A stretch of DNA of 22,926 nucleotides. It comes from Stephanodiscus triporus (taxonomy: Eukaryota; Bacillariophyta; Thalassiosirophyceae; Thalassiosirales; Thalassiosiraceae). Both the position numbers and the translations under genes were made by a program. The notes under the pieces were generated by a model. It made no database searches. It was not told the DNA's origin and saw nothing but the letters and a program-made list of their open reading frames with translations. Position 1 is the stretch's first letter, and the number at the start of each line of letters is the position of its first letter. The stretch spans positions 1-22,926 of the forward strand of contig JALLAZ010000108.1 of NCBI GenBank assembly GCA_036939755.1, given 5' to 3'. Below, piece by piece: positions 8,848-18,434 of the stretch.

Positions 8848-9447
8848 ATGGACGCGGCTGCCTACCTCGCAGATCCGGATGACTTGCCTCCACCGCCCTC
8901 CGCCGTCGAAAACGAGCTACCGAAGTTATTCAAACCCGATAATGTCAAATCGCGGTTCTGGGTACATTTCATGAAGTATGACGCCGAATACCACCCCGAC
9001 AAGAAGACATCCGCCCGATGCACCCTTTGCGGGAGGGACGTCAGCATCAAGCAGGGCACAGGCGGACTCATAAATCATATGAAGTTCAAGCATCCCGCGG
9101 AAAATTCGCTGCTGATCTCGGAGGATTTTAATCCGTCCGGCGGCGTTTGCTCCCCGGCCGAGATCAAGACCATCATCCCCACCAGGATCAAGAAGCCGAG
9201 GATCGAGAGTGCAGGCACGGACATTAACGGGCGGAGGGATATCGATAAACGCATTATCGAGAAGCATTTGATGGAGATGTGGTCGTTAACGCGACGGGAG
9301 ATTCGCCAGTTGAGGGTGGAGTTGAAGGATGAGGAGGATGAAGATATCATCAGGGAATTGGAGAGCGATTTGCGCGTTCTTCAGAAGAGGAAAACTGATT
9401 ATGCCGAATCGCTCGGGTTTCCGAAGGATGATGAGGATACTAGGTAA
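8848..9447 (+). CDS. BED-type zinc-finger protein with coiled-coil tail (paralogue B)
   Basis: An intact 199-residue frame with a good start context (caccATGg). Residues 35-82 form a BED-type finger: the aromatic FW near 37-38, C58 and C61, then H77 and H82 (RCTLC, INHMKFKH). A basic patch TRIKKPR (112-118) could act in nuclear import. The tail from residue 140 (HLMEMW) to about 191 is an amphipathic charged helix shared with paralogue A. BED fingers bind DNA and are often derived from hAT transposases, but no transposase catalytic domain is present, and the protein is far too short to be one. A nuclear DNA-binding or chromatin role is inferred. Confidence 0.8.
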   Translation: MDAAAYLADPDDLPPPPSAVENELPKLFKPDNVKSRFWVHFMKYDAEYHPDKKTSARCTLCGRDVSIKQGTGGLINHMKFKHPAENSLLISEDFNPSGGVCSPAEIKTIIPTRIKKPRIESAGTDINGRRDIDKRIIEKHLMEMWSLTRREIRQLRVELKDEEDEDIIRELESDLRVLQKRKTDYAESLGFPKDDEDTR

Positions 9448-9693
9448 TATGTACAGAGAATGAGGAACTTATTTAATATATTGTTGATATGGTTTCTGCC
9501 GGTCATTCTCGTCGGCATTGCCATCGTCCAACACTCACAAACTCACAAGGGATGGAAATTCCTTACGATCACCATAAACACAATAGAGAGATATGTACCA
9601 CATACCAACCCCTGCCCTGCTATCACAAAAGGTTTGCTCGTACATAGAGTACTCTGTAGAGTAAAATAAACAACAGCCCACCGACTGACCGAC

Positions 9694-10602
9694 ATGATGC
9701 CAGGAAAGCATTTACTACTTGCATTTTTATGCATCACCACCGACCTAGCTACCGGGTTCTCTGCCACCAAGCCGCGGTCCGTCGCCGCTACATCGTCGGT
9801 GCCACACTCGAACTCCTCCCTCCGCGCGAAAGGAGGAGGCGGCGGTGGCGGTGGTGGTGGCGGTGGCAAGATAAAAAAATCCGCCCGGGCCGCTCAAACC
9901 GCGAAGGGTTTCGGGGCGCCCCCTCCCAACTTGGCTGATGTCCTCGCCTCCTTCAAATCGCGTGTTCCGGAGGATGCCGACGCCCAGCCCTGCCCCTGTG
10001 GGAGCGGCGATGTCTATGCCAATTGCTGCGGACCGCTGCATCGCGGTGAGGAGTTTGCCCGATTTTTATCGCCATACGATGCCGTTTATCGCCCTCTGCC
10101 CGAGAAATGTCGTCTCCGTATTTTGTGTGTTCATTTTCTCGACTCATCCTCTTGTTCGTCTCCTCTAATAGGCGATCGTATTTGCTCGTCAATGATGGAC
10201 GTGTTGCGATCGCGATACACGGCCTTCTCCTGGCGGAACATAGAGTACGTCATGGCCACCACGCACGAGTCCTGTAGGGACTTCCGCAAGGATCGAGTCG
10301 CGTGGGCAAACGACCTGAACAGAAATGGCATGTTCGACAGCTTTGAGTTCGTTAGTTTATCCTCCGGGGAAGAAGAAATCGATGACACCAACGAGAATGC
10401 GGGATTCATCGAGTTCAAGGTCACGTTCAGGGCGAAGAAAAAGGGTGACGGGAACGACTCCGTCGCCGGTCAGGAGACTGTCATTTCCGAACGATCGAGG
10501 TTCCTTCGTAATCCCGTCGATGGGAGTTGGAGCTATGCGAGTGGGGACGTAAGATCGGAAGTTGCCGGATTGGAAAATGCGACGCTGAACAAGTCTAGAT
10601 AG
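9694..10602 (+). CDS. Plastid-targeted YchJ-like (UPF0225) SEC-C motif protein, 2 exons
   Basis: Exons are 9694-10045 and 10172-10602, intron 10046-10171 (GTGAGG...TAATAG, 126 nt). Splicing gives about 260 residues. The N-terminus has a signal peptide (about 1-20) followed by ATGFSA, which resembles the ASAFAP motif with the Phe at the cleavage site; a Ser-rich, transit-like stretch and a run of 12 Gly (47-58) follow. CPCGSG...NCCGPLH (C100, C102, C111, C112) is the zinc-binding SEC-C motif. Splicing joins LHRG directly to SSMMDVLRSRYTAF, restoring the spacing typical of YchJ proteins, which have SEC-C followed by an NTF2-like domain. The biochemical role of the family is unclear. The intron is a multiple of three with no stop, so retention would add 42 residues. 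Confidence 0.85.
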   Translation: MMPGKHLLLAFLCITTDLATGFSATKPRSVAATSSVPHSNSSLRAKGGGGGGGGGGGGKIKKSARAAQTAKGFGAPPPNLADVLASFKSRVPEDADAQPCPCGSGDVYANCCGPLHRGEEFARFLSPYDAVYRPLPEKCRLRILCVHFLDSSSCSSPLIGDRICSSMMDVLRSRYTAFSWRNIEYVMATTHESCRDFRKDRVAWANDLNRNGMFDSFEFVSLSSGEEEIDDTNENAGFIEFKVTFRAKKKGDGNDSVAGQETVISERSRFLRNPVDGSWSYASGDVRSEVAGLENATLNKSR

Positions 10603-10684
10603 CGATGGCTTGCACGGAAATAGGTAGATAAACTTTAGTCACGACGTAGCGTCTAACCTCAACCTGCATTGCGAACCCAATTAT

Positions 10685-12614
10685 TTAATGATGCGCGAGT
10701 TTCCCATCAAGACCGGACATCGCCTTCTTCTTCCCATCGGGGATCATGAACAGTATCAAGGGCTTCGCCTCGTTAATGTACGGTCGATCTACTCTGTAAT
10801 ACCCCCTCCTCTCCAACTGGATGATATCGTTTTCCTTCAAAGTCTTTAACCCCGCATCGCCAATCACCTCCGTCTCGGCTTGCGTGTTGGGGTTGATGAA
10901 GTCCTCGAACTTGTCGTCTTCCTCGAGTTTCTCCTTCGAGATAAGGTTGTCGAATTCCATGAGGACCGTCGGGATGTTCTCGGGAACGTCGGCGAGCCAC
11001 GACAGTTTGCGCTTAGCAGATTTGACGTCTCCGCCAGGTATGAAGATTCCCTCGAGCCCTCCTTCGATTTTGGTTAGCTCGACAACGCCTGCACAGAGAG
11101 ATTAGTTCATCAAATATGAAATGGCAAATGACGGTTGAATAAGAAAATGGTCGGAACATGGCAACAGTTACAGGATTCCTCGCATCAAGGTTACACATGC
11201 AACTTCTCTGGTCCAAGCAGCGAACGACGTAAGGGTAGAAGAAACAAGCACGTAGCAGCCACAACATAAAAAAGACCAACCTGTTGCACTTAAACAAAAA
11301 ATGGCATTACGTACCCCATCGTGTCAGCACTATACTCTCCCCGACCTCCATACCATCCGTGTCGACCTTCTCCAGAAGCACCGTCTTGGAGATTCGGACC
11401 AGTCGTTTCCCGAAGCTGGGATCCTTCGGAAGGTAATCGGTGGTCAAAAACCCAACGCCGTCCCCAGCGTTCGTCACCGTCAGCGCCACGTGCTCGTTCT
11501 TGTCGATGGCCATAAAGCGCTTGGCGTACTTGTCGATCTCCTTCTTATTCTCGGCCCAGAACTTGCTCCACTCCATGTTAACGACGCGTCGACTTGCACC
11601 CTGCGAGCACATGAACCTCTTCAGCGCGCCGACGTCGATCCCTCGACGGGTCACGCCTCTCACCGTGGGGAAGCGGGGATCGTCCCATCCCGTGACCTTG
11701 CCGGTCTCGACGAACCACGTGAGCTTACGCTTGCTCATCACCGTGTACATGAAGTTCATCCTTGCGAAGGTCTGGATGCGCACGCGTCGCAGGCCAAGGG
11801 CCCTCTGTATCCACGCGAACTGTGCGTTGCGGTCGTCGTACTCTGTGGTACGGAGGGCGTGGGTCACTCCCTCTATCGAATCGACGATGGGACATGCGAG
11901 GTCGTAGGTGGGATAGGCCTTGTACGTCGTCCCGCTCCTGTGATGGGGGGTGAGATTCTGACGGTACAACACCGGATCGCGCAGCGTGCCGTTGTCGGAA
12001 GTCATGTCGATCTTAGCGCGTAGGCACCAGACGCTCCCCTCCTCGCTGCCGGAACACATGAGCTTGAAAAACCCCAAGGCCTCCGAGGGGGACTGATCCC
12101 TGTGCCTCGAGTTCTGCCTGTCCATGCGCTCCTTCTGCATCTGCTCCTGGGGAGTGTCGTCCATGTACGCGATTCCGTTCTTTATCATCCACAGCGCCCA
12201 CTTTTCGATGGTCCCGAAGTAGTCGGACGTGAAGGTGACGACGTCCGGCCTGACTCCGATCTTCGCCAAGTCCTCGACGATGCTCGACTGGTACTCATCC
12301 TTCTCCTTGGTGGGGTTGGTGTCGTCGAACCGCAGGATCAGCCGTCCGCGGTATCTCCGGGCGTAGTAGTCGCTCAAAAGTACCGCCTTGGCGTGTCCGA
12401 CGTGGAGGTATCCGGACGGTTCGGGGGGGAAACGAACCGAGACGTTACCGGGCGTCGCCCCCTCGAGGTGATTCATCCCGGGCATCATCGGTTCCAACGA
12501 CGCGCCGCCCTCGAGGCGCGCCTCGTCCTTCCCCGCGATCCCGATCGCGAGCTGCGTCGCCTCCCTGATTGCGGGATGGCAGGATATCATTTCCATCCAG
12601 CGGAGGGTGGGACA

Positions 12615-12655
<41 letters not shown>

Positions 12656-13950
12656 ACGACGACGACTGCGACGGCGACAGCTCCGACGGGTGCATCATCA
12701 TCGACGCGATCTCCGCCCTCGCCTCGTCCGACGACGGGAATCCGAGCGCGGCGAACACGGCCACGTCCGCGAGCGTCATCGAGTGGCCGAGGAGGTAGGT
12801 CCCGACGCGCAGCACCGGATCCAGGGTCCGTCGCACGGCCCGGGCCCTGCCGCCGCCGCCGCCGCCGCGCGCAGATGATCCGAACCTCGACAGCGACGAG
12901 GCGTAATCCACGTACTGGTCCACCAGCGCGCGACCCTCGATCGACGGTCCGCCGAGGAAGTCGGTCATGCCCCGACGTCCGCCGACGCTCCGGGCGACGT
13001 ATCGCGCCATGGCGAGGTCGCCCGCGATTTCGGTCGCGCCGTTCGGGCGATTCCCGCCGCCGGGCAGTCCCAGCGCGCACACGCGACGATTGTGATCGCT
13101 GACGAGGTCGTAATCGACGATGACGTTCGCGAGTATCGCCGCGGTGAGGGCGACGACCGGACGTTCGGAGAGGGGGGAGTTGGGGTTGAAGGATATCTGA
13201 TTCGGACGAAGCCCGATGACGGACGACGGCGCGGCGGGGGCGGCGGCGGCGGCGGCGGAGGCGGACGAGGAGACGGGCCGGGATGCCGTCGCCTTCGTCG
13301 CCGCGGAGGATGGGGCGACGGGAGCGCCTCCGGATCCGGAGGGGGCGGCGGCGGCCTTCCCGTCGCCGGACTTGGCCGCCGCCTTCTTGGCCTTGGCCTC
13401 GGCCTTCTTCGCGGCCTTCTTGGCGGCGTTGTCTGCTCTCTCCGTTCGGTGGTAGTACGAGTAGAATGATGCAGGGGGGCGGTGGATGAGATGATCCCTT
13501 CAGGGCTAAAAAAGGCACACGACATCATATTATATGCAAACGCCCCCCGCCTCGGCATCCCTCACCCTCGTTCTTCGCTAGATTCGCATCATTGGCATCC
13601 CCGCCTCCGCCGGACTCGGCGGCGGCCGCCCTCTTCTTGGCCTCCTTCTCCATCCTCTTCTTCTCGGCCTTGCTCATCGGCTCCTCCCACGGCTTGCCGT
13701 CGACGTCGACACCGTCGTTCGCGACGGAATACGATCGCTTGGCATCCAACAGGGCGGACACCGCCGCCGAGATGGCGTCCTTGTCGGGGGACGACGCGGA
13801 CTTGAGGGATTTCACGGACTCGGCGAGGGAGTGGATGCGATTCCTGAGCTCGTCGAGTGAGGAGGGCACCTCGTCGACGAGGGCGGGCGGTGCGGCGCTG
13901 CCGTCGGAGGACATGGTCGTTTCCGTGCCTTTTTTTGGGTGTTGTGGCAT
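10685..13950 (-). CDS. Glutamyl-tRNA synthetase, cytosolic (eukaryotic/archaeal) type with WHEP domain, 3 exons
   Basis: Charges tRNA-Glu with glutamate in the cytosol. Model: exon 1 13950-13566, exon 2 13435-11315, exon 3 11088-10685; about 969 residues. Domains in order: a WHEP-TRS helical hairpin (about 31-75); a Lys/Ala linker; a GST-C-like domain; the class I catalytic core with EPSGYLHVGHAK (HIGH-equivalent near 472-476), RFDDTNP and VMSKRKL (KMSKS-equivalent near 695-700); and the beta-barrel anticodon-binding region continuing into exon 3. The intron at 11089-11314 joins in phase 1 (tgg g|gc gtt). The 5' intron is less certain: its donor at 13565 is clear, but the acceptor at 13436 is chosen by frame, and another in-frame AG exists upstream. 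The start may be the second Met, at 13914. A 13-Gly run encoded by G39 lies at about residues 390-402. The amidase gene is divergent. Confidence 0.92.
12616..12654. repeat. C39 homopolymer inside the GluRS coding sequence
   Basis: Thirty-nine consecutive C on the + strand, G39 on the coding strand, read as 13 GGG glycine codons. The length is a multiple of three and the frame is intact on both sides. It lies in a low-complexity insertion of the GST-like domain just after a Ser run. The nearby 12-Gly run in the YchJ-like gene uses mixed GGN codons, so this pure tract is not simply a codon habit. Confidence 0.95.
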
Positions 13951-14275
13951 TATTATTTAGGGGGGGTTATTCAGGCGGCACTTCCACGTGGAGGGCCAAG
14001 CCAGACTCCTATCCCGCCTTCATTCTTCCGGGGAAATTTTGGGAAGAGCGAAAAAGTCGCGAAGATCTTTTGAACTTGTCGGGAAGATCTTTGGCACAAA
14101 GAGGATACGTACTCTCGTAGAGGGGAGGGCGCCCGTGCGGCGCTGAACGGCGCCTTCCATAATGTTATCATAAGAACAAAACTGGCCAATCGTCGCAAAC
14201 ACACTACCACCCAATATAATATCTGAGCACAGGGCGTTTGCGTTACCCCCTTTTTAACATCTCCACCGGTCCACC
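13951..14275. promoter_or_regulatory. Divergent promoter region, GluRS / amidase
   Basis: 325 bp between start codons. The decamer gaagatcttt occurs twice in direct orientation (14061-14070 and 14083-14092), 22 bp apart. A GC-rich imperfect dyad lies near 14135-14152. An AT-rich patch (about 14205-14220) lies 55-70 bp upstream of the amidase ATG. No factor is assigned. Confidence 0.35.
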
Positions 14276-15936
14276 ATGTCTCGCCACGGCGATATCTCCA
14301 GCTCGCCCGACACCGTCGGCGTATGCGTCTTCCAGTATCCCATGCCCCGCCTACACACCAACGAGGACGTGTTCGCGAACGCCAAGAAAATATGCGACAT
14401 CGTCAAAGGGGTCAAGACGGGACTGCCGGGAATGGACCTCATCGTCTTTCCCGAGTACAGCACGATGGGGATCATGTACGACCGCAAGGAGATGTTCGAT
14501 ACCGCCGCGGAGGTACCCGGACCACTCACGGAAATGTTCGGCGAGGCGTGCAGGGAGGCCGGGGTCTGGGGAGTCTTCTCGTTGACGGGGGAGCGGCACG
14601 AGGAGCACCCGACGAAGAATCCCTACAACACGCTGGTACTCATCAACGACAAGGGCGAGATCGTGCAGAAATACAGGAAGCTCCTACCGTGGACCCCCAT
14701 CGAGGGTAAGCTGAAAAGAAAGGAATGACATGACAGCCTCCGCAATAGGAGCTCGTTCCTCTTTGTCTTTGCTTTCTTACGTATAATTGCTTTCGAAATC
14801 ACTTCCAGGCTGGACGCCTGGCAATCTTGGGACGCTCGTTGCCGACGGGCCGAAGGGAATGAAAGTTTCCATGATTATTTGCGACGATGGCAACTACCCT
14901 GAAATCTGGCGCGACTGCGCGATGAAGGTAAGACCTATAGCTTCTGCTGTCACTATTCAATCTTGTACCCTAATTCATTGACTTGCCGTTGTTGTGCGAT
15001 GAAAGGGAGCCGAGCTCATCATTCGACCGCAGGGGTATATGTACCCCGCAAAAGAGCAGCAAGTTCAGGTCAGCAAGACGATGGCATGGTGTAACCAGGT
15101 CTACGTCGCCGTCGCCAATGCATCGGGTTTCGACGGCGTCTACACGTACTTCGGACATTCGGCAATCATAGGCATGGACGGTCGCACCCTTGGAGAATGC
15201 GCCACGGAAGATAACGGGATACAGTACGCGCAGGTAAATGTCTCTTTTTTTCCCTTGGTAGATTTCCAGATTCGTATTGCGGTCCTAGCTCTATGCAGTT
15301 CTGACGTTATTCTCCCCGCCCTTCGCTTTGAACGTAAAAACAGCTTTCTATTTCGGGTATTCGGGACGCTCGCTCGAACGATCAGAGTCAGAACCAGTTG
15401 TTTAAGCTAACCCATCGCGGGTACACCGGTAAGTCGACAATAGGACGGAATACTAGATGGACATTATCGCCCTTCATTCGAGTGCCACTGTTACTCATCC
15501 GATTTTCTACAATCGACTGACAAGGTGTCTATGCAAATGGTGACGGGGAAAAGGGAATAGCAGGTAAGTCCATGTACAATATATCATGACAAGAAACAGC
15601 ATTTGGCATGCCGGCTGACGATGATACTCCTTGATCCTTATCTTCGCAGAGTGTCCTTTTGACTGGTGAGAACAAACCTTGCTTTGGATGTCAATGATGA
15701 TACTTGACGTTTTGAATGTGCCGGGTTTAAATGCTGTGTCATCGTCCCAATTGCCAATACTTCCATACAGGTATAAAACATGGGTAACGAATCCACAGCT
15801 GGCCCAAGAAATGGCCGAGAAAGTCACTCGCAGAACTATTGGAGTCGCATGTTGCCCGGTGGCTGGCATCCCTCCTCCAAATAAGGAGGAAGAAGAGGAG
15901 CTGTTGGAATTGACTAATGAGTTGAACTTGACCTGA
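14276..15936 (+). CDS. Aliphatic amidase / formamidase (nitrilase superfamily), 7 exons
   Basis: Hydrolyses short amides to acid and ammonium; whether the preferred substrate is formamide or a longer aliphatic amide cannot be decided here. Exons: 14276-14705, 14809-14927, 15006-15233, 15344-15428, 15525-15563, 15650-15665, 15771-15936; all introns are GT-AG and the joins keep frame, giving 360 residues, close to the 330-350 usual for AmiE/AmiF. The Glu-Lys-Cys triad is E60 (FPEYST), K135 (QKYRKLLPW) and C168 ([11 protein letters not shown]). Other family blocks are [23 protein letters not shown] and [10 protein letters not shown]. Exon 6 is only 16 nt (encoding ECPFDW across both joins). The C-terminus is Glu-rich ([10 protein letters not shown]). 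No targeting peptide is evident, so it is probably cytosolic. It would supply nitrogen from amides. Confidence 0.93.
15650..15665 (+). other. 16-nt microexon of the amidase gene
   Basis: Flanked by a 3' splice site (tcttcgcag) and a 5' splice site (gtgaga), with introns of 86 and 105 nt. Skipping it would delete the conserved ECPFDW block and shift the frame, so its inclusion is strongly supported by the family alignment remembered for this enzyme class. Confidence 0.8.
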
Positions 15937-16910
15937 GATTATCATGTTCCTAAAGTGGCAGTTTGGGCATGTGTACAGCGTTTGTCTTCCCCAGGGTGTT
16001 ATTGTACCTGTATTAGGTTAGATGTTATTGTCTTGCTTTCATCCCTTGTGGTATACTGTATGGTTTTTAAGTGGATTTTTAAATTGCAAATGGTACTTAG
16101 TTCTCCAGAAATTGTGATGTCTGTTAACAGTTACATTATCCTACTGCACAATTATTACTATCGCCACCCTGGCAACTGTGTGACCACCAACAGCTTGTGG
16201 GTATTTTAATGCCAATCATATAGTGCTGTATTGCCACAACACTTTCAGCAGCAACATTTTTCAACTATTTGTAAACCCAAGGCTGGTAATGAACAGCATC
16301 CAAAATCAGTCTTATTTTCCAACATGATATTCTTAATTGCGAGCTAAAATGTTTATGTAGATCTTAGATTTCTTGCTGCTAGGGAAAAAACACCAGAACT
16401 TACCTCGTCAGAACGTTTTATATTATCAGCGTTCTCCCACCCAGTAGAGGCATCTAGTGCTTTTACAGAAGCCAGTGGCTTTGCTATTGGGCAAGAATTT
16501 GCTTCGCTACAAGGGATTGGACTTTGAAAAAGGGCACAAGTTAGAAGGAGGATAGCCCTAATAGCAATAGAGGTAGTATCACATATCACACTGATGAGAA
16601 ATGCCTGACTAAAAAAATAGAATACTTAATTGGGAGTGATGTATCACATCTTATTGTGTAAACAATATTACATATCATTAAAGCAGAATAGGCCCAAATG
16701 CGGAAGCTTTTGGACAGCAAAAAAACTCATAGAATAGGGGGTCCGGTCCATTCGTTCCCTCCATTTTTTTTTTTCTGGCGCGCCCCTTTTCCCTATTTTT
16801 TTGTTCTGGCGGGAAAGGCGAACACCCAAAAACAGACAGACGCCGAACAAAGTTCCAACAAAGAGAGGCCCTTTTTTCGACAAGATGATAATCCCCCCCC
16901 CCCATCGCCG
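15937..16910. other. Intergenic; one doubtful minus-strand exon
   Basis: Downstream of the amidase the DNA is AT-rich. A minus-strand open segment (about 16353-16613) encodes a hydrophobic stretch (SIAIRAILLLTCALF) and ends in RNLRST. It has no ATG in the usual place but is preceded by a pyrimidine-rich TTTTTTTAG acceptor-like sequence near 16608-16616, so it could be a 3' exon. A C11 run is at 16893-16903. Overlapping minus-strand frames at 16668-16971 look like by-products of the adjacent hairpin DNA. Confidence 0.35.
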
Positions 16911-17212
16911 CGATTTTACGATTGATCTCCAGCAGCGCTGGTCGATCAATCGTAAAATCGGCGACCGTCACGCCACGTACTATTTAATAGTACGTGGCGT
17001 GACGATCGCCGATTGTTGTTTTTTTTGTAGCCGACGCCACTCGGGCGCAATAATTAATAAAATAGCGCGTATTTTCGTAGAATCCCCCCCTTCGACGTGC
17101 CAATCCGCGCCGTTAACGATGCGGAATGGCACGTCAAAGGGGGGGAATGCGTGGGAACGGTCCGTCCGAACATGCGCCACGCACGGGGGATGACATCGAT
17201 GCTCCCCCGTGC
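16911..17212. repeat. Cluster of four consecutive strong hairpins
   Basis: Four inverted repeats lie end to end. (1) 16911-16927 with 16944-16960, 17 bp perfect plus an inner 5-bp stem. (2) 16956-16984 with 16986-17014, 29-bp arms with one mismatch and a single-base centre. (3) 17081-17108 with 17121-17148, 28-bp arms with three mismatches, including C7/G7 blocks. (4) 17181-17190 with 17203-17212, 10 bp perfect. Hairpins 1 and 2 share the string aatcg at their junction. No ORF explains this. Confidence 0.85.
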
Positions 17213-17755
17213 GCACTCCAGCCACGCGGCAAGGCACAGAGGAGAGCGACGACGACGAGCGACGACCAACGACCGACGACGCTGCCATCGCTGCAGACTG
17301 GGAGAACGACGAGCGCCGGCGGCGCGTCCAGCTTTGTTCGAAAATCAACAATCAACCTTTAAAGTCGGCGAGGGGGTTGCGCAGGCTTCGGCGGCGGCAG
17401 AATGGGGGACGACACAACGACTGATGACCGACGACCAACAACGGACAACACAACAATCAAATAGTAGTAGACGGGCAAGGAGGGGATCGCGTCGACGACG
17501 GCGATGGGGAGCCGTCGCGCAGACAGCAGATGGTGGTCGACGCATCGATTGCGGACGGCGGGCAGCGGGCGGCAGGCGGCGGACGACACGACAAGAGCGG
17601 CAGACAAAAATAACAATCAAACAGTGGACGGGAGAGAGAGGGATGGAGGAGGATGACGGTGGCGGCGACGAACGACAAACGACGGACGACAGACGACAAC
17701 AACACAACAACCAACAGATGATGAGGGGCCAGCGCCGTGGGTAGAGGCGGCGCAA
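17213..17755. other. T-poor, ACGAC-rich low-complexity tract
   Basis: About 540 bp in which the + strand is visibly poor in T and rich in ACGAC, GGCGG and ACAAC words. All six frames give Arg/Thr/Gln- or Pro/Cys-rich translations that look like composition artefacts. No gene is supported. Confidence 0.5.
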
Positions 17756-18379
17756 GGAAGGCGCAAGGAGAGGCCATTTGTCTTCATCTTCCGAGTAGAT
17801 GAACTTAAATAAGTAGTTGTTTCCCCCCTCGTTGAATTCCTACGTAGAATGTACTTAATTCCTACCTTTAAAATAGTTCCCGCCAATTTTACAGCACCCC
17901 CCATCCAGACCATGGTGTCCGCCGTTCTGTAGCCCCTCAACAGCCCACATGAAGATAGAATCACTCCCCCTACTTTAGGGGCATCTTCCAAAGGTACATG
18001 GGAACATTGCCAATGCTTTCTACATCCTATATGCATTTAGTTTGAAAGTTTCTAAGCATATCAAAAGCACTAGATAAATGGGGTGTTTTGCTAGGCGGTG
18101 TCCGCCTAACCTTTAGTAGCCCCAACAGACCACTTAGCGCTGTAATCATGTCACGAAACTTGACATACATCTTCCAACAATGTATTAAAACATTTTTACA
18201 TACTTAAAACACCCCATATGTATGTGCTCTAGGATTTTCAAATATGGCTCAAAATAGCATGCAAAATGGGACTTTTTGTTAGCATGGAACGTTTTAATGT
18301 TTGACACACTCAACGGGCAGGTTATGGTCAATTTTTTTTTACCAAACTTTCAGGATATCATGTGGTTAGCTAGTTGAGC
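17756..18379. other. Intergenic with imperfect inverted repeats; left flank of retroelement
   Basis: atggggtgtttt (18079-18090) and aaaacaccccat (18206-18217) are exact inverted partners, and weaker complementarity continues outward. Inside lies taggcgg-tgt-ccgccta (18092-18108). A minus-strand frame (17617-18036) starts with a true ATG and reads plausibly over its first 80 residues, but no family is recognised. The left end of the retroelement may lie in this interval. Confidence 0.4.
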
Positions 18380-18434
18380 AGGTTAGAACACTCAGAATTG
18401 GCATTGGGGCCATTTGAAAATTTGACAAATCTTG

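Noticed and set aside
9460..9669. 69-residue + frame with a hydrophobic start between the BED and YchJ genes
   Set aside because: Short, no family resemblance, lies in the expected 3' UTR/promoter interval of flanking genes.
12102..13518. Long open frames on both strands (for example 12102-12878 +, 12445-13518 -) overlapping GluRS
   Set aside because: GC-rich coding DNA leaves antisense and alternate frames open; their translations are Arg/Pro/Gly-rich, while the GluRS frame has clear HIGH and KMSKS motifs.
16668..16971. Overlapping minus-strand frames with a readable start
   Set aside because: Their N-terminal parts are simply the translation of hairpin 1 and the C11 run, and the rest is low complexity; no start context or domain supports a gene.
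17617..18036. 139-residue minus-strand frame with a true ATG
   Set aside because: The first part reads plausibly but no family is recognised, and the second half is translation of the T-poor tract; insufficient support for a gene call.
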